Below, piece by piece: positions 25,626 to 34,888 of a stretch of 64,000 nucleotides of DNA. The stretch lies in NCBI RefSeq assembly GCF_040545805.1, contig NZ_JBEPMO010000005.1, forward strand, positions 122,279 to 186,278, written 5' to 3'. Under the pieces are notes generated by a model, which worked only from the letters and a program-made list of their open reading frames with translations, was not told the origin of the DNA and did no database searches. The position numbers and the translations under genes were made by a program. This DNA comes from Moheibacter stercoris. Lineage in GTDB: Bacteria > Bacteroidota > Bacteroidia > Flavobacteriales > Weeksellaceae. Position 1 is the first letter of the stretch. Each line of letters opens with the position of its first letter.

Positions 25626-27128
25626 ATGAGTTATTATTTAAGGGTTGTTGTCAGTCTTATATTTCTTTGTTGTCATATTTTTGGAGTAGCGCAAACAAGC
25701 AAAAAATCTTTGGATGAAATTGATAATCTTCTTGATTCTTCAAGAGTTGCTTCCAATAATTTGAAATTTGATAAATCCTTTTCTTTTGCGGAAGAATCTT
25801 TGAATTTAAGTCAAAGAATAAACTACCAAAATGGTATTGCATGGTCTTATTTCCAAATGGGGCAAGCTCAATCCTTATTGAGTAATTATAACAAGGCGAT
25901 GGATTTTTTGAATCTTTCAGAAAATAAGAATCAAATGGCGAAAGATCAATTTCTCCAGTATGAAATTCACCGAATAAAAGGAAGGATTTATGGCAATTTA
26001 GAATTGTATGACAAAGCAGTCGTTCAGCTCAAAAAAGGATTGAAAATCATTCCTTCTACCAAAAGAACCCAAGATGAGAAAAAATATTTGGAGGTGCTGA
26101 TCAATGAAAATCTGTATGTTACCTACAATATGCTCAACAAATTGGATTCAGCGTATCAATACATGAATGCCAATAAATATTTACTTAAAAATGTAGAAGC
26201 CACCTACGCAAAAACTTCCCAAACGAGTTTGTATACATTTTTAGGAAATTATTTTAGCAATCTAAACGAAGTCGATTCTGCCTCGTATTATTTTCAATTA
26301 TCAGATGATTTCGCCAAAGAAAATCAAATTCATTATACCAATTTCAATGATCAATATTGGGCAGATTTTTTATTCAAACAAAATAAAAAAGATTCAGCTA
26401 TACTTTTATATAAACGTGCTGCTGAACATTTAGAAGAATTAAAAAATTTAGCTCCATTGCCAGAATTGTACACCAAAATAGTTGAGTATTTTGAGAGTAT
26501 AGGTGAGGAAGAAATGGCGCGTACCTACAAGGTGAAAAGCTTGGAAATTGAAAAATTGCTAAATGATAATAAATTTCAAGTCATTCAAACCGAACTGAAA
26601 TCGGTTGAAAAAGATCGAGATCAAAAACTTGGAATTTTAAAAATCGCGCAATACAGTATTCTTGGTATTATCATTCTGATTTCAATTTATCTGATTTATT
26701 TCTTCAAATTCTTGAAACCACGTATTTCCAAATTGAAAAATGAATCCAAAGATTCAGCTGAAGCCATATTAAAAAATGAAAATTCCAAATTGGCAAAAAT
26801 TGAAATTGCCAAATCTGATGAGGATAAAAACTGGCAATTTGAAGATTTAATTGAACTTGCCAAAGAAAATAGTCCAGGTTTCCTTGCTAGATTTCAAGAT
26901 ATTTATCCAGAATTTATGAGAAGCTTACTGGAGATTCAGCCCAATCTTCATCCGTCTGAATTGACCTTGTGTGCGTATATTTATTTGAATTTCACAACCA
27001 AAGAAATTGCAAAATTCACATTTACTTCACCAAGAACAGTTCAAACTCGAAAATATAATTTACGAAAGAAGCTACAAATTCCAACAGAAGAAGACCTATA
27101 TATTTGGATGCGAAAATTAAGTTGTTAA
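25626..27128 (+). CDS. TPR-transmembrane-LuxR-type transcriptional regulator
   Basis: A 500-residue one-protein sensor/regulator of a Bacteroidota type. A signal or anchor segment (~1-20) is followed by a periplasmic TPR domain (~35-320: NGIAWSYFQMGQAQSL, QYEIHRIKGRIYGNLELYDKAV and others). A membrane helix comes next (~340-362, YSILGIIILISIYLIYFF), then a linker and a cytoplasmic helix-turn-helix: LHPSELTLCAYIYLNFTTKE and SPRTVQTRKYNLRKKL (~440-490). This HTH resembles the LuxR/GerE fold. It may control the neighbouring surface operon or the GH92 gene 29 nt downstream; this is inferred from position only. Confidence 0.82.
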   Translation: MSYYLRVVVSLIFLCCHIFGVAQTSKKSLDEIDNLLDSSRVASNNLKFDKSFSFAEESLNLSQRINYQNGIAWSYFQMGQAQSLLSNYNKAMDFLNLSENKNQMAKDQFLQYEIHRIKGRIYGNLELYDKAVVQLKKGLKIIPSTKRTQDEKKYLEVLINENLYVTYNMLNKLDSAYQYMNANKYLLKNVEATYAKTSQTSLYTFLGNYFSNLNEVDSASYYFQLSDDFAKENQIHYTNFNDQYWADFLFKQNKKDSAILLYKRAAEHLEELKNLAPLPELYTKIVEYFESIGEEEMARTYKVKSLEIEKLLNDNKFQVIQTELKSVEKDRDQKLGILKIAQYSILGIIILISIYLIYFFKFLKPRISKLKNESKDSAEAILKNENSKLAKIEIAKSDEDKNWQFEDLIELAKENSPGFLARFQDIYPEFMRSLLEIQPNLHPSELTLCAYIYLNFTTKEIAKFTFTSPRTVQTRKYNLRKKLQIPTEEDLYIWMRKLSC

Positions 27129-27157
27129 TTCCTAAATTTGGGCATATTTGATTCGCC

Positions 27158-29932
27158 ATGAGGAATTTTCTACTGCTTACAATCCTATTCATTTCGTTTT
27201 TTTTAAATGCTCAAAACTATCATCAATATGTCAATCACTTCATCGGAACAGGTGGTCATGGGCATACCTATCCAGGTCCAACCATGCCGTTTGGAATGGT
27301 ACAATTGTCTCCCGATACGAGAATTGATGGTAGTTGGGACGGATGTAGCGGTTATCATTATTCTGATTCTATTATTTACGGATTCTCGCATACGCACTTA
27401 AATGGAACAGGAGTTTCAGACTATGGTGATATTATGATTATGCCGACTATGGGCATTACTTCTTTTGATCCAAAAGTGTATTCCTCAAGTTTTTCCCACC
27501 AAAATGAAAAGGCTTCGGCAGGATTTTATGCGGTGCATTTGGATAAATATAAGATTGATGTGGAATTAACGACGTCCACTCGAGTTGGATTTCATAAATA
27601 TCAATTCCATCAAGCAGGAAAGGCAAACATCCTATTGGATTTAAATCATCGTGATAAATTATTGGAAGGCGAAATTCGAATCATCAACGATAGAACCTTA
27701 GAAGTCTATCGGAAAAGCCATGCATGGGCGACCAATCAACAAATTTGGTCACGTATTGAATTCAATCAACCGATGGAATTCAGTAAAATCGAAACAAACC
27801 CAACATCCAAACATACTGGTTTGATCATTTCTAAAAAAGTAAATAAAGGAGATGAAATTTTAGCAAAAGTTTCTTTGTCATTCACAAGCTATGAAGGTGC
27901 GAAATTAAATGCAACCGAAATTCCACATTGGGATTTTTCCAAAGTGAAACAAGAAGCGGAATCAGCTTGGAACAAAGAATTGTCCAAAATCGAAGTAAAA
28001 TCAAACGACAAGGATAAATTGACGATTTTCTATACAGCCTTATATCATACCATGATTCAGCCCAATATCGCGCAAGATTTAGATGGCAAATACATGGGTC
28101 GTGACTTCAAAGTTCATGAAAATCCTGGATTTGACTATTATACTGTTTTTTCACTTTGGGATACATTTCGAGCAGCGCATCCTTTGTATACCTTGATTGA
28201 CCAAAAACGTACAGTTGACTATATCAATACCTTTATCAAACAATACGAACAAGGAGGGCGATTGCCAGTATGGGAATTGGCGTCCAACGAAACCGATTGC
28301 ATGATTGGGTATCATTCGGTTTCGGTCATGGCTGACGCGATGGCAAAAGGAATCAAAGGTTTTGATTATGAGAAAGCATTCGAAGCAGCAAAAAATAGTG
28401 CAATGCTCGATATTTTTGGGTTGGATGCCTATAAACGAAATGGTTTTATTTCGATTGATGACGAACATGAGAGCGTTTCCAAAACTTTGGAATATGCTTA
28501 TGATGATTGGTGCATTGCGCAAATGGCGAAAATTCTGAACAAACCACAAGATTATCAGTATTTCATGGAGCGATCTCAGAATTGGAAAAATCTATATGAC
28601 GCAGAAACCAAATTGATGCGTCCCAAAAAGAATAGTTCCTGGGAAGAACCTTTTGATGGAACAGAAGTCAACAACAATTATACAGAAGGTAATTCTTGGC
28701 AGTATTCCTTTTTCGTTCCGCATGATATTCCGGGATTGATTGAAGCTCACGGAGGCAAGCTAGAATTTGAGAAATCTTTGGATCAATTGTTTACCATGAG
28801 TTCAAAAATGGCAGGTCGTCATCAGGTTGATATTACGGGATTAATTGGTCAATATGCGCATGGAAACGAACCAAGTCATCATGTCGCGTATTTGTATAAT
28901 TCGATTGGGAAATTTGAAAAGACCAACGAAAAAGTCAAATTCATCATGGACAATTTCTACAAAAATTCTCCCGATGGTTTGATTGGAAACGAAGATTGCG
29001 GACAGATGAGCGCTTGGTATATTTTAAGTGCCTTGGGAATTTATTCTGTTACGCCAGGGCAAATAGAATGGGCAACGACAGAACCTTATTTTGATGAGGT
29101 GAAAATCAATTATGAAAATGGTACTTCTGAAATTATTAGGAAAAAGGAATATCAATTAGGTCAACGAAAATACTTCCGAAACCTTAATCATTTTTTCAAT
29201 CTTTCTGGAAATCATTTGCCAACCATTGATGATATTGTAATTGTCCCAAATTTTGTTGGATCGAAATCATTTAAAGATCAGCAAACCATCGAAATCAAAT
29301 CGACCGAAAAAGACGTTCAGTTTTATTATTCGATCGATCATGCCGAATTCCAGATGTACAAAAAACCATTTCAGATCAAAGAAACTTCATTCATAAAGGC
29401 TTATGCACAAAGAGGAGAGAAGAAAAGCAAAGAAGTACAAGGACTTTTTATCAAAAAACCAAACGATTATTCCATCGAATTATTAAGCGAATATTTGCCA
29501 CATTACCATGGAGGCGGACCTGATATTTTATTGGACGGAGTTCATGGAACGGCGAATTGGAAAAAGGGCGATTGGCAAGGATATTTTGGAGTTGATTTTG
29601 AAGCCATCATCGATTTAAAAGGGACCCCAGAGATTTCTCAAGTTTCGTCAACCTTTGTCCAAGATTCTCGTTCTTGGATTTTAATGCCTCGCAAATGGGA
29701 AGTGATGATTTCAAATGACAAAGGAAAAACTTATCAATTATTTGATACCGTAGAATTTGAAGTGGAACCTTTAAACGATGAGATTTTTGTTCAGATGATT
29801 TCTTCCAAAGTTAAAAAGGTAAAGGCCAATTACATTAAGGTAAAAGCCTACCAATTCGGAAAATTACCCAAAGGGCATTTAAGCGAAGGAGAAAATTCCT
29901 ACGTTTTCATTGATGAAATTTTGATCAAATAG
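27158..29932 (+). CDS. GH92 family alpha-mannosidase
   Basis: Exo-acting calcium-dependent alpha-mannosidase that removes mannose from glycans such as N-glycans. The 924 residues start with a signal peptide (MRNFLLLTILFISFFLNAQ). The N-terminal beta-sandwich begins VNHFIGTGGHGHTYPGPTMPFGMVQLSPD, the hallmark of the family. The (alpha/alpha)6 catalytic domain carries YTEGNSWQYSFFVPHD with the likely acid glutamate, GNEPSHHVAYLYN, and GLIGNEDCGQMSAWYI with the likely base aspartates. Unlike minimal GH92 proteins it has a C-terminal extension (~735-924) with a chitobiase-like segment and an F5/8-type (discoidin-like) domain. The linkage preference is not shown by the sequence. Confidence 0.93.
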   Translation: MRNFLLLTILFISFFLNAQNYHQYVNHFIGTGGHGHTYPGPTMPFGMVQLSPDTRIDGSWDGCSGYHYSDSIIYGFSHTHLNGTGVSDYGDIMIMPTMGITSFDPKVYSSSFSHQNEKASAGFYAVHLDKYKIDVELTTSTRVGFHKYQFHQAGKANILLDLNHRDKLLEGEIRIINDRTLEVYRKSHAWATNQQIWSRIEFNQPMEFSKIETNPTSKHTGLIISKKVNKGDEILAKVSLSFTSYEGAKLNATEIPHWDFSKVKQEAESAWNKELSKIEVKSNDKDKLTIFYTALYHTMIQPNIAQDLDGKYMGRDFKVHENPGFDYYTVFSLWDTFRAAHPLYTLIDQKRTVDYINTFIKQYEQGGRLPVWELASNETDCMIGYHSVSVMADAMAKGIKGFDYEKAFEAAKNSAMLDIFGLDAYKRNGFISIDDEHESVSKTLEYAYDDWCIAQMAKILNKPQDYQYFMERSQNWKNLYDAETKLMRPKKNSSWEEPFDGTEVNNNYTEGNSWQYSFFVPHDIPGLIEAHGGKLEFEKSLDQLFTMSSKMAGRHQVDITGLIGQYAHGNEPSHHVAYLYNSIGKFEKTNEKVKFIMDNFYKNSPDGLIGNEDCGQMSAWYILSALGIYSVTPGQIEWATTEPYFDEVKINYENGTSEIIRKKEYQLGQRKYFRNLNHFFNLSGNHLPTIDDIVIVPNFVGSKSFKDQQTIEIKSTEKDVQFYYSIDHAEFQMYKKPFQIKETSFIKAYAQRGEKKSKEVQGLFIKKPNDYSIELLSEYLPHYHGGGPDILLDGVHGTANWKKGDWQGYFGVDFEAIIDLKGTPEISQVSSTFVQDSRSWILMPRKWEVMISNDKGKTYQLFDTVEFEVEPLNDEIFVQMISSKVKKVKANYIKVKAYQFGKLPKGHLSEGENSYVFIDEILIK

Positions 29933-29939
29933 GGCTGAA

Positions 29940-30722
29940 TTACTGCGATCTGTATTTTTGAATGGCTTGTTGAATTTTTTGACGTCTGTTTTCGGGTGAA
30001 GGGTGTGTACTTTGAAATTCGGGAACATTGCTTCCGCCAGAAGCACTTTCTAGAATATCCATAACGCTGATTAAAGCTTCGGGTTGATATCCTGCTTCAA
30101 TCATAAAACGAACGCCCAATTCATCACTCTCCAATTCATCTTCACGACCGTATTTCATGTTGACCATATTGGCAACAACTTGCGCATAATAAGCCGAATT
30201 TGCATCTCCACCAGCAACACCAGCAGCACCGGCTATTCCTTGAGTAAGTTCTTGTTTGGCCATTTGTTGAGCACTATGTCGTGCTATAACATGTCCTACT
30301 TCATGACCCAAAGCACCGGCCAACTGATCGGTGTTTTCCAATCTACCCAAAAGTGCTTCTGTGATGAAAATTTGTCCGCCAGGTAATGCAAATGCGTTTA
30401 CGGTGCGTTGATCTGCCAATAAATGAAAGTCAAATGGATATTTTGATTGAGAGGCAGAACTATTGGCCACGATATGACGTCCAATAGAGTCAACCAAATA
30501 ACGCGCTTCTTGATTTCTACTTAAACCGCCAAATTCTTGTGCCATTTGAGGAGCACTTTGAATTCCTAAGGCAATTTCTTCATCTTTCGAAAGACTTATG
30601 TATTGTTTTTCGCCAGTGATTTCATTGACTTCAGAGGAAGAAAGAAATTTGAATAAGGAAAAAATAACGATTCCAGCAGCAATTAAGATGCGCAATAGAA
30701 ATCCTGAACTTCTGTTTCTCAT
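29940..30722 (-). CDS. M48-family metalloprotease
   Basis: A 260-residue zinc protease with an N-terminal membrane segment (~10-28). The catalytic domain shows GGQIFITEALLGRLEN, ALGHEVGHVIARHS (HEVGH 140-144) and the third ligand Glu in EDELESDELGVRFM (~193-206). STHPSPENRRQKI near the end is the usual conserved C-terminal motif. The family (HtpX/BepA/LoiP-like) handles quality control of envelope proteins. The gene converges on GH92 with a 7-nt gap and no visible terminator. A perfect TATATTTG box lies 20 bases before the ATG. Confidence 0.92.
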   Translation of the reverse strand: MRNRSSGFLLRILIAAGIVIFSLFKFLSSSEVNEITGEKQYISLSKDEEIALGIQSAPQMAQEFGGLSRNQEARYLVDSIGRHIVANSSASQSKYPFDFHLLADQRTVNAFALPGGQIFITEALLGRLENTDQLAGALGHEVGHVIARHSAQQMAKQELTQGIAGAAGVAGGDANSAYYAQVVANMVNMKYGREDELESDELGVRFMIEAGYQPEALISVMDILESASGGSNVPEFQSTHPSPENRRQKIQQAIQKYRSQ

Positions 30723-30742
30723 AATTCGGTCATTTTGTCTAT

Positions 30743-30750
30743 CAAATATA
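30743..30750 (-). promoter_or_regulatory. Candidate -7 box for the M48 protease gene
   Basis: The minus strand reads TATATTTG, a perfect TAnnTTTG, 20 bases before the ATG. The -33 element is not convincing. Confidence 0.45.
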
Positions 30751-30800
30751 CAGATTTCTTAAACGCAATATTGTATTTTTATCAGCCTAATAAACTTGCT

Positions 30801-31280
30801 ATGGAGATATTAATTATTATGATAGTGCTGTTTGCACTATTTCCACTAATTTTAATTTTGGGTGTTGCATTTTGGGCGGCCAAGAGTAGAAAGAAAAAGC
30901 AAGAACTACTAAAGAACTCTTTGCCCGAAGGCGTGAAGTTTTCGGCTTTGGTTCGATTCAATTCAGGCAATCAACAAGACAAATTTTTAAAATTTAAGGC
31001 ATTTGAAGGGAGTGGTATTTTGTATGTGCATGATGGATTCATTGAGTTTAAAAGCACCAAAGGTTTGACTCATCGGTTTGATTTAAATTCGGCTAAAATC
31101 TACTGGGAAGGAGAAAATCTAGTCAATGGCTTGTTGAAATGGTTTAGTATTTCAGATGGAAACCAGAAGATGTATTTCAATGTGGAGTCTGGTGTTTTTA
31201 TATTTCATACAGATCCTTCCAAAACCACCACAAAACAGATTTACGAATCATTGGTTCTTGAACAAATCAATAGGAAATAA
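30801..31280 (+). CDS. Membrane-anchored protein, unknown function
   Basis: Not recognised. From the ATG at 30801 the product (159 residues) begins with a membrane helix (MEILIIMIVLFALFPLILIL). A basic cytoplasmic stretch follows (AAKSRKKKQELLKN), then a domain of about 110 residues with alternating strands (GSGILYVHDGFIEFKST, HRFDLNSAKIYWEG, WFSISDGNQKMYFNV). That pattern is like a PH-type or bacterial pleckstrin-like domain, but this is a guess from strand spacing. The frame extends upstream to a TTG at 30735, which I do not favour because the ATG gives the membrane helix at the very N-terminus. Confidence 0.65.
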   Translation: MEILIIMIVLFALFPLILILGVAFWAAKSRKKKQELLKNSLPEGVKFSALVRFNSGNQQDKFLKFKAFEGSGILYVHDGFIEFKSTKGLTHRFDLNSAKIYWEGENLVNGLLKWFSISDGNQKMYFNVESGVFIFHTDPSKTTTKQIYESLVLEQINRK

Positions 31281-31312
31281 TTCGCAAGTTCCTAAATAAT
31301 TATAGGCGAAGC

Positions 31313-31343
31313 TTTGTCTAGTTTAAAATAAATCTTACCTTTG
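31313..31343 (+). promoter_or_regulatory. Bacteroidetes-type promoter for the rpsF-rpsR-rplI operon
   Basis: TTTG (31313-31316), exactly 19 nt, then TACCTTTG (31336-31343): a full match to the TTTG-N19-TAnnTTTG consensus. The ATG of rpsF is 26 nt downstream. Confidence 0.85.
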
Positions 31344-31368
31344 CACTCCAAATTAAAAAATTAATTAA

Positions 31369-31719
31369 ATGACTCATTACGAAACTGTTTTCATTTTAAC
31401 TCCCGTTCTATCTGACGCTCAGGTAGAGGAAGCAGTGAAAAAGGTAGAAGATTTCTTGGCTGAGAATCAAGCTGAAATCGTAGCAAAAGAGAACTGGGGA
31501 CTAAAAAAATTAGCGTACCCAATTCAAAACAAAAGAAATGGTTTCTACCATTTATTTGAATTCAAATCTGAAAACAACGAAATCGTTGCAGGTTTAGAAT
31601 TGATGTTCAAACGTGACGAACGTGTGATCCGTTATTTGACTGTTAAATTAGACAAACACGGTGTTGATTGGGCGGAAAAACGCAGAACAAAATTAAAATC
31701 TCAAAAATCTAACGCTTAA
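31369..31719 (+). CDS. rpsF: 30S ribosomal protein S6
   Basis: Small-subunit protein that pairs with S18 on 16S rRNA. The 116 residues have the S6 fold: MTHYETVFILTPVLSD at the start, EDFLAENQAEIVAKENWGLKKLAYPIQNKRNGFYHLFEF in the middle and FKRDERVIRYLTVKLDKH near the end. It heads the rpsF-rpsR-rplI operon under the strong promoter at 31313-31343. As in most Bacteroidota genes there is no Shine-Dalgarno sequence, only an A-rich leader. In other bacteria S6:S18 binds its own mRNA leader; I do not see that structure clearly here. Confidence 0.97.
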   Translation: MTHYETVFILTPVLSDAQVEEAVKKVEDFLAENQAEIVAKENWGLKKLAYPIQNKRNGFYHLFEFKSENNEIVAGLELMFKRDERVIRYLTVKLDKHGVDWAEKRRTKLKSQKSNA

Positions 31720-31730
31720 AAATCAGAGTT

Positions 31731-32033
31731 ATGGCAATCGATGAATTAGCAAAAAAAGCTGCGGAAGGAGGTGAAAGCGAAATCCGTTATTTATCTCAAT
31801 TAGACATTCAAACACAAACTAGTAAAAAGTTTTGTCGTTTCAAAAAATACGGAATCAAATACGTAGATTATAAAGATCCTGATTTCTTATTACAATTTGT
31901 AAACGAACAAGGTAAAATTTTACCTCGTCGTTATACTGGGACTTCATTGAAATATCAAAGAAAAGTATCTCAAGCTATCAAACGTGCTCGTCACATGGCT
32001 TTGATGCCTTTTATTGGAGACCAATTAAAATAA
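31731..32033 (+). CDS. rpsR: 30S ribosomal protein S18
   Basis: A 100-residue S18. The N-terminal ~25 residues (MAIDELAKKAAEGGESEIRY) form the extension seen in Flavobacteriia. The core has KKFCRFKKYGIKYVDYKDPDFL, then RRYTGTSLKYQRKVSQAIKRARHMALMPFIGD, the conserved rRNA-binding C-terminal half. It binds S6 in the platform of the 30S subunit. The gene is 11 nt after rpsF and 24 nt before rplI. Confidence 0.97.
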   Translation: MAIDELAKKAAEGGESEIRYLSQLDIQTQTSKKFCRFKKYGIKYVDYKDPDFLLQFVNEQGKILPRRYTGTSLKYQRKVSQAIKRARHMALMPFIGDQLK

Positions 32034-32057
32034 GTAAAACCTAAAAAATAGAATAAA

Positions 32058-32693
32058 ATGGACATTATTTTAAAGCAAGATGTAGAAAATTTAGGTTTTG
32101 AATTCGAAATCGTTTCTGTAAAACCAGGATATGCTCGTAACTTCTTAATTCCTCAAGGAAAAGCAGTTATCGCTACAACGAAACAAAGAGAAGAATTAAA
32201 TAAAATCTTAGAAACTCGTAAAGCTGAAGAATCAGCATTGATTTCAGCTGCAGAAGCGAAATCAGCGAAGTTAAACGGTTTGGATGTGAAAATCGAAGCG
32301 AAAGTTGGTGCTGGAGATAAATTATTTGGTTCTGTAAACAATGGTGATTTAGCAGATGCTTTAGTAGCTGCAGGTGTTGAAATCGAAAAGAAAAACATCA
32401 AAATCCCAGGAAATACAATCAAACGTTTAGGGAAAAATACTGCGAAAATCCGTTTCCACAGAGATGTAGAAGTTGATTTTGAATTTGAAGTAGTTGCTGA
32501 CAAAGAATCTATCCAACGTGCAGAAGAAGCTGCGAAAGCAAGAGCGGAAGTTGCAAGAATGGATGCTGAAAGATTGGCAAATGCGAACAAATCTGAAGAG
32601 ACTGGATTTAACTATGACAATCCTTTGTACGAGAAGAAGCCAGCTGTGAAAGAAGAAGCTCCAGCGACTGAAACTCCATCAGAAGAAGCATAA
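32058..32693 (+). CDS. rplI: 50S ribosomal protein L9 with C-terminal extension
   Basis: L9 spans two domains joined by a long helix. The N-domain (MDIILKQDVENLGFEFEIVSVKPGYARNFLIPQGKAV) and the C-domain (VGAGDKLFGSVNNGDLADALVAAGVEIEKKNIKIPGN, ending HRDVEVDFEFEVVAD) are both present by ~153. The protein runs on to 211 residues where the usual length is ~148; the extra tail is charged, with alanine-glutamate-rich helices and a final proline/glutamate-rich stretch. Such tails are seen in some Bacteroidota. Last gene of the S6 operon, followed by a strong terminator. Confidence 0.96.
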   Translation: MDIILKQDVENLGFEFEIVSVKPGYARNFLIPQGKAVIATTKQREELNKILETRKAEESALISAAEAKSAKLNGLDVKIEAKVGAGDKLFGSVNNGDLADALVAAGVEIEKKNIKIPGNTIKRLGKNTAKIRFHRDVEVDFEFEVVADKESIQRAEEAAKARAEVARMDAERLANANKSEETGFNYDNPLYEKKPAVKEEAPATETPSEEA

Positions 32694-32714
32694 GCTAAAT
32701 TTTGAAATAAAAAA

Positions 32715-32752
32715 AAAGAGGCTATCTCAAAACTGAGATAGCCTATTTTTTA
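32715..32752. terminator. Bidirectional terminator between rplI and the antiporter gene
   Basis: A 10-bp perfect stem (GGCTATCTCA / TGAGATAGCC) with a 4-nt loop has an A run before and a T run after, so it serves the convergent genes on both strands. Confidence 0.93.
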
Positions 32753-34873
32753 TTAGAATAATTTTTTCACGATTTTTCCTATTTCTTCAAAGTCTCCATG
32801 GTTGTTGATGGACCTCACTTCCTGCGAAAGCTCTCTGTCTTCGTCAAATGGATAAATCAATAAATAATTCTTTTCAGAAAATTGAGCATTTAAAACGGAA
32901 GGAATATATTGCATTTGATTCAGATAGGATTTCATTCCTCTTTTCGCCATAAAAACAATTAAGCCATCATTTTCTCCAACTTTTTCATAAATACTTTGGA
33001 GTTTCATCCAATTTGGAATGGTTTCAAATTTTGCCTCGATGGTAAATCTTTGGTGAATTCTTTTCAAAACGGTTAGCGTGTTTTGCGAAGCGTAAAATTG
33101 CAATTGAGCCCCTGAATTACGAGCGATGTTCCAAACACGAAGCATCGCATGGAAAAATCCTGATTCCAAATGTGCATTTTCTGGCAATATGACAATTTGC
33201 TTTTTGATGGTTGAAATGGGTTGAGCTGCATGATAAATCAAAATATTGATTGATTTATTTTGAAAATACCCATTGTAGAGATTATACAAAAAGGAAGTAG
33301 TGAATCCTTTTTCGGGATCCAAAGCCACCAGTAAATCCGTAATTTTTTGTTCTTTTATCACATTGTTTACACCATTTATGACATCGTTGTCATAGCGCGT
33401 AACAGGCGTTAATGTCGTGTCTGCTGCAGCTGCCATATGGACTGCATCACCGAGAATTTTTTCTGCATTTTTAACGGAAGATTCATTTTTTTCTTCGTTA
33501 ATAATGTTCAAGGCATATAGACCATCTTGATTGTTTTTCGATTTGATCATTACAGCTAAATTCACCAAAGGCTCAATTGTTTTAGGATAATTCAAAGCCA
33601 AAAGCAAATTCTCTTGTTCAACCGAATCTCCTGAAAGAGTGTCTTCATTTTCCAATTCGGCAATTTTTTCTGCATTGTTAGCAGACACAAAAGAGGAAAC
33701 GGTACAAGAAACCAAGATTAATAAAATACTACCATTTAATACATGTTCATTGAGCAAACGAATCGGTTCTCCAGCTTCGTTTTCAGATATAATGATGTTG
33801 TATCCAACCATTACTGCTGCTAGGGTTGCTGCTGCGGAAGCTGTACTCAATCCGAATATTAAATTTCCATCGAGTTTTGAAAATCGAAATGTTTTTTGCG
33901 TCAATCTTGCGGCTAAATATTTTCCGCCAATCGAACAAATCAACATAACAATAGCAACTCCAATGGTTTCGAAACTGCTGAAAAAGACTTTGAAATCAAT
34001 GATCATTCCCACACTAATTAGAAAGAAAGGAATGAAAATCGCATTTCCTACAAATTCGACACGATTCATCAAGGAGGAAGTATGCGGAATCAATCGATTC
34101 AAGGCCAATCCGGCAAGGAACGCCCCAATGATAGCTTCAATTCCTGCAATTTCTGCTAGAAGTGATGCCAAATAAATGATGACCAAAACAAAAATATACT
34201 GGGAAATTTTGTCTTCGACGTTCTTAAAAAACCATCGACTAATAATTGGGAAAATAATGAGCACTATGGCACCAAAAATGGCAATGGAAATTCCCATTCT
34301 GATCCAAAACTCAGATCCTACTTCACCTTGAGCCATTCCAACACAAGCTGCAAGAACCAATAAAGCCAATATGTCGGTAATCATAGTTCCACCAACTGTG
34401 ATGTTGACGGCTTTGTTTTTGGCAATTCCGAATTTGCTTACGAGCGGATAAGAGATTAAGGTGTGCGAGGAAAATAAACTGGCAAATAAGATGGAAATCA
34501 ATAAGTCAAATCCTAAGATGAAATAGCCGCAAATAAATCCCAAAGCAAAAGGAATGAGGAAGGTATACAATCCAAATCCTAAACTTTTCCATTTGTTTCG
34601 TTTAAAATCACCCATATCAATTTCCAATCCTGCCAGAAACATAATGTAGAGAAGACCAGTAGTTCCGGTTACCACAATGCTACTATCTCTTTCTAGCACA
34701 TTAAATCCGTTGGGACCGATGATGGCACCTGCTAAAATGAGCCCAATCAAATGTGGGATTTTAAATTTGTTAAGGATTAAGGGTGCAAACAATATGATGA
34801 TTAGAACCAATAGAAATTTTAAGACTGGATCTGTAATGGGCAGAGTCAAATCGTGTAGGCTTAGCAACAACAT
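32753..34873 (-). CDS. CPA2-family cation:proton antiporter with USP-like C-terminal domain
   Basis: A 706-residue inner-membrane transporter. The N-terminal ~400 residues hold about 12-13 helices with KefB/KefC/NhaA-type features: IPHLIGLILAGAIIGPNGFN, FLAGLEIDMGDFKRNKWKSL, FSSHTLISYPLVSKFGI and IIGAFLAGLALNRLIP. These exchange Na+ or K+ for H+. The C-terminal ~300 residues are soluble and look like tandem universal-stress-protein domains (LALNYPKTIEPLVNLAVMI, ITDLLVALDPEKGFTTSF, INILIYHAAQPISTIKKQI). That pairing recurs in CPA2 proteins and probably senses nucleotides. The ion is not determined. Confidence 0.9.
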   Translation of the reverse strand: MLLLSLHDLTLPITDPVLKFLLVLIIILFAPLILNKFKIPHLIGLILAGAIIGPNGFNVLERDSSIVVTGTTGLLYIMFLAGLEIDMGDFKRNKWKSLGFGLYTFLIPFALGFICGYFILGFDLLISILFASLFSSHTLISYPLVSKFGIAKNKAVNITVGGTMITDILALLVLAACVGMAQGEVGSEFWIRMGISIAIFGAIVLIIFPIISRWFFKNVEDKISQYIFVLVIIYLASLLAEIAGIEAIIGAFLAGLALNRLIPHTSSLMNRVEFVGNAIFIPFFLISVGMIIDFKVFFSSFETIGVAIVMLICSIGGKYLAARLTQKTFRFSKLDGNLIFGLSTASAAATLAAVMVGYNIIISENEAGEPIRLLNEHVLNGSILLILVSCTVSSFVSANNAEKIAELENEDTLSGDSVEQENLLLALNYPKTIEPLVNLAVMIKSKNNQDGLYALNIINEEKNESSVKNAEKILGDAVHMAAAADTTLTPVTRYDNDVINGVNNVIKEQKITDLLVALDPEKGFTTSFLYNLYNGYFQNKSINILIYHAAQPISTIKKQIVILPENAHLESGFFHAMLRVWNIARNSGAQLQFYASQNTLTVLKRIHQRFTIEAKFETIPNWMKLQSIYEKVGENDGLIVFMAKRGMKSYLNQMQYIPSVLNAQFSEKNYLLIYPFDEDRELSQEVRSINNHGDFEEIGKIVKKLF

Positions 34874-34888
34874 GAGTTCGAATTTAGG

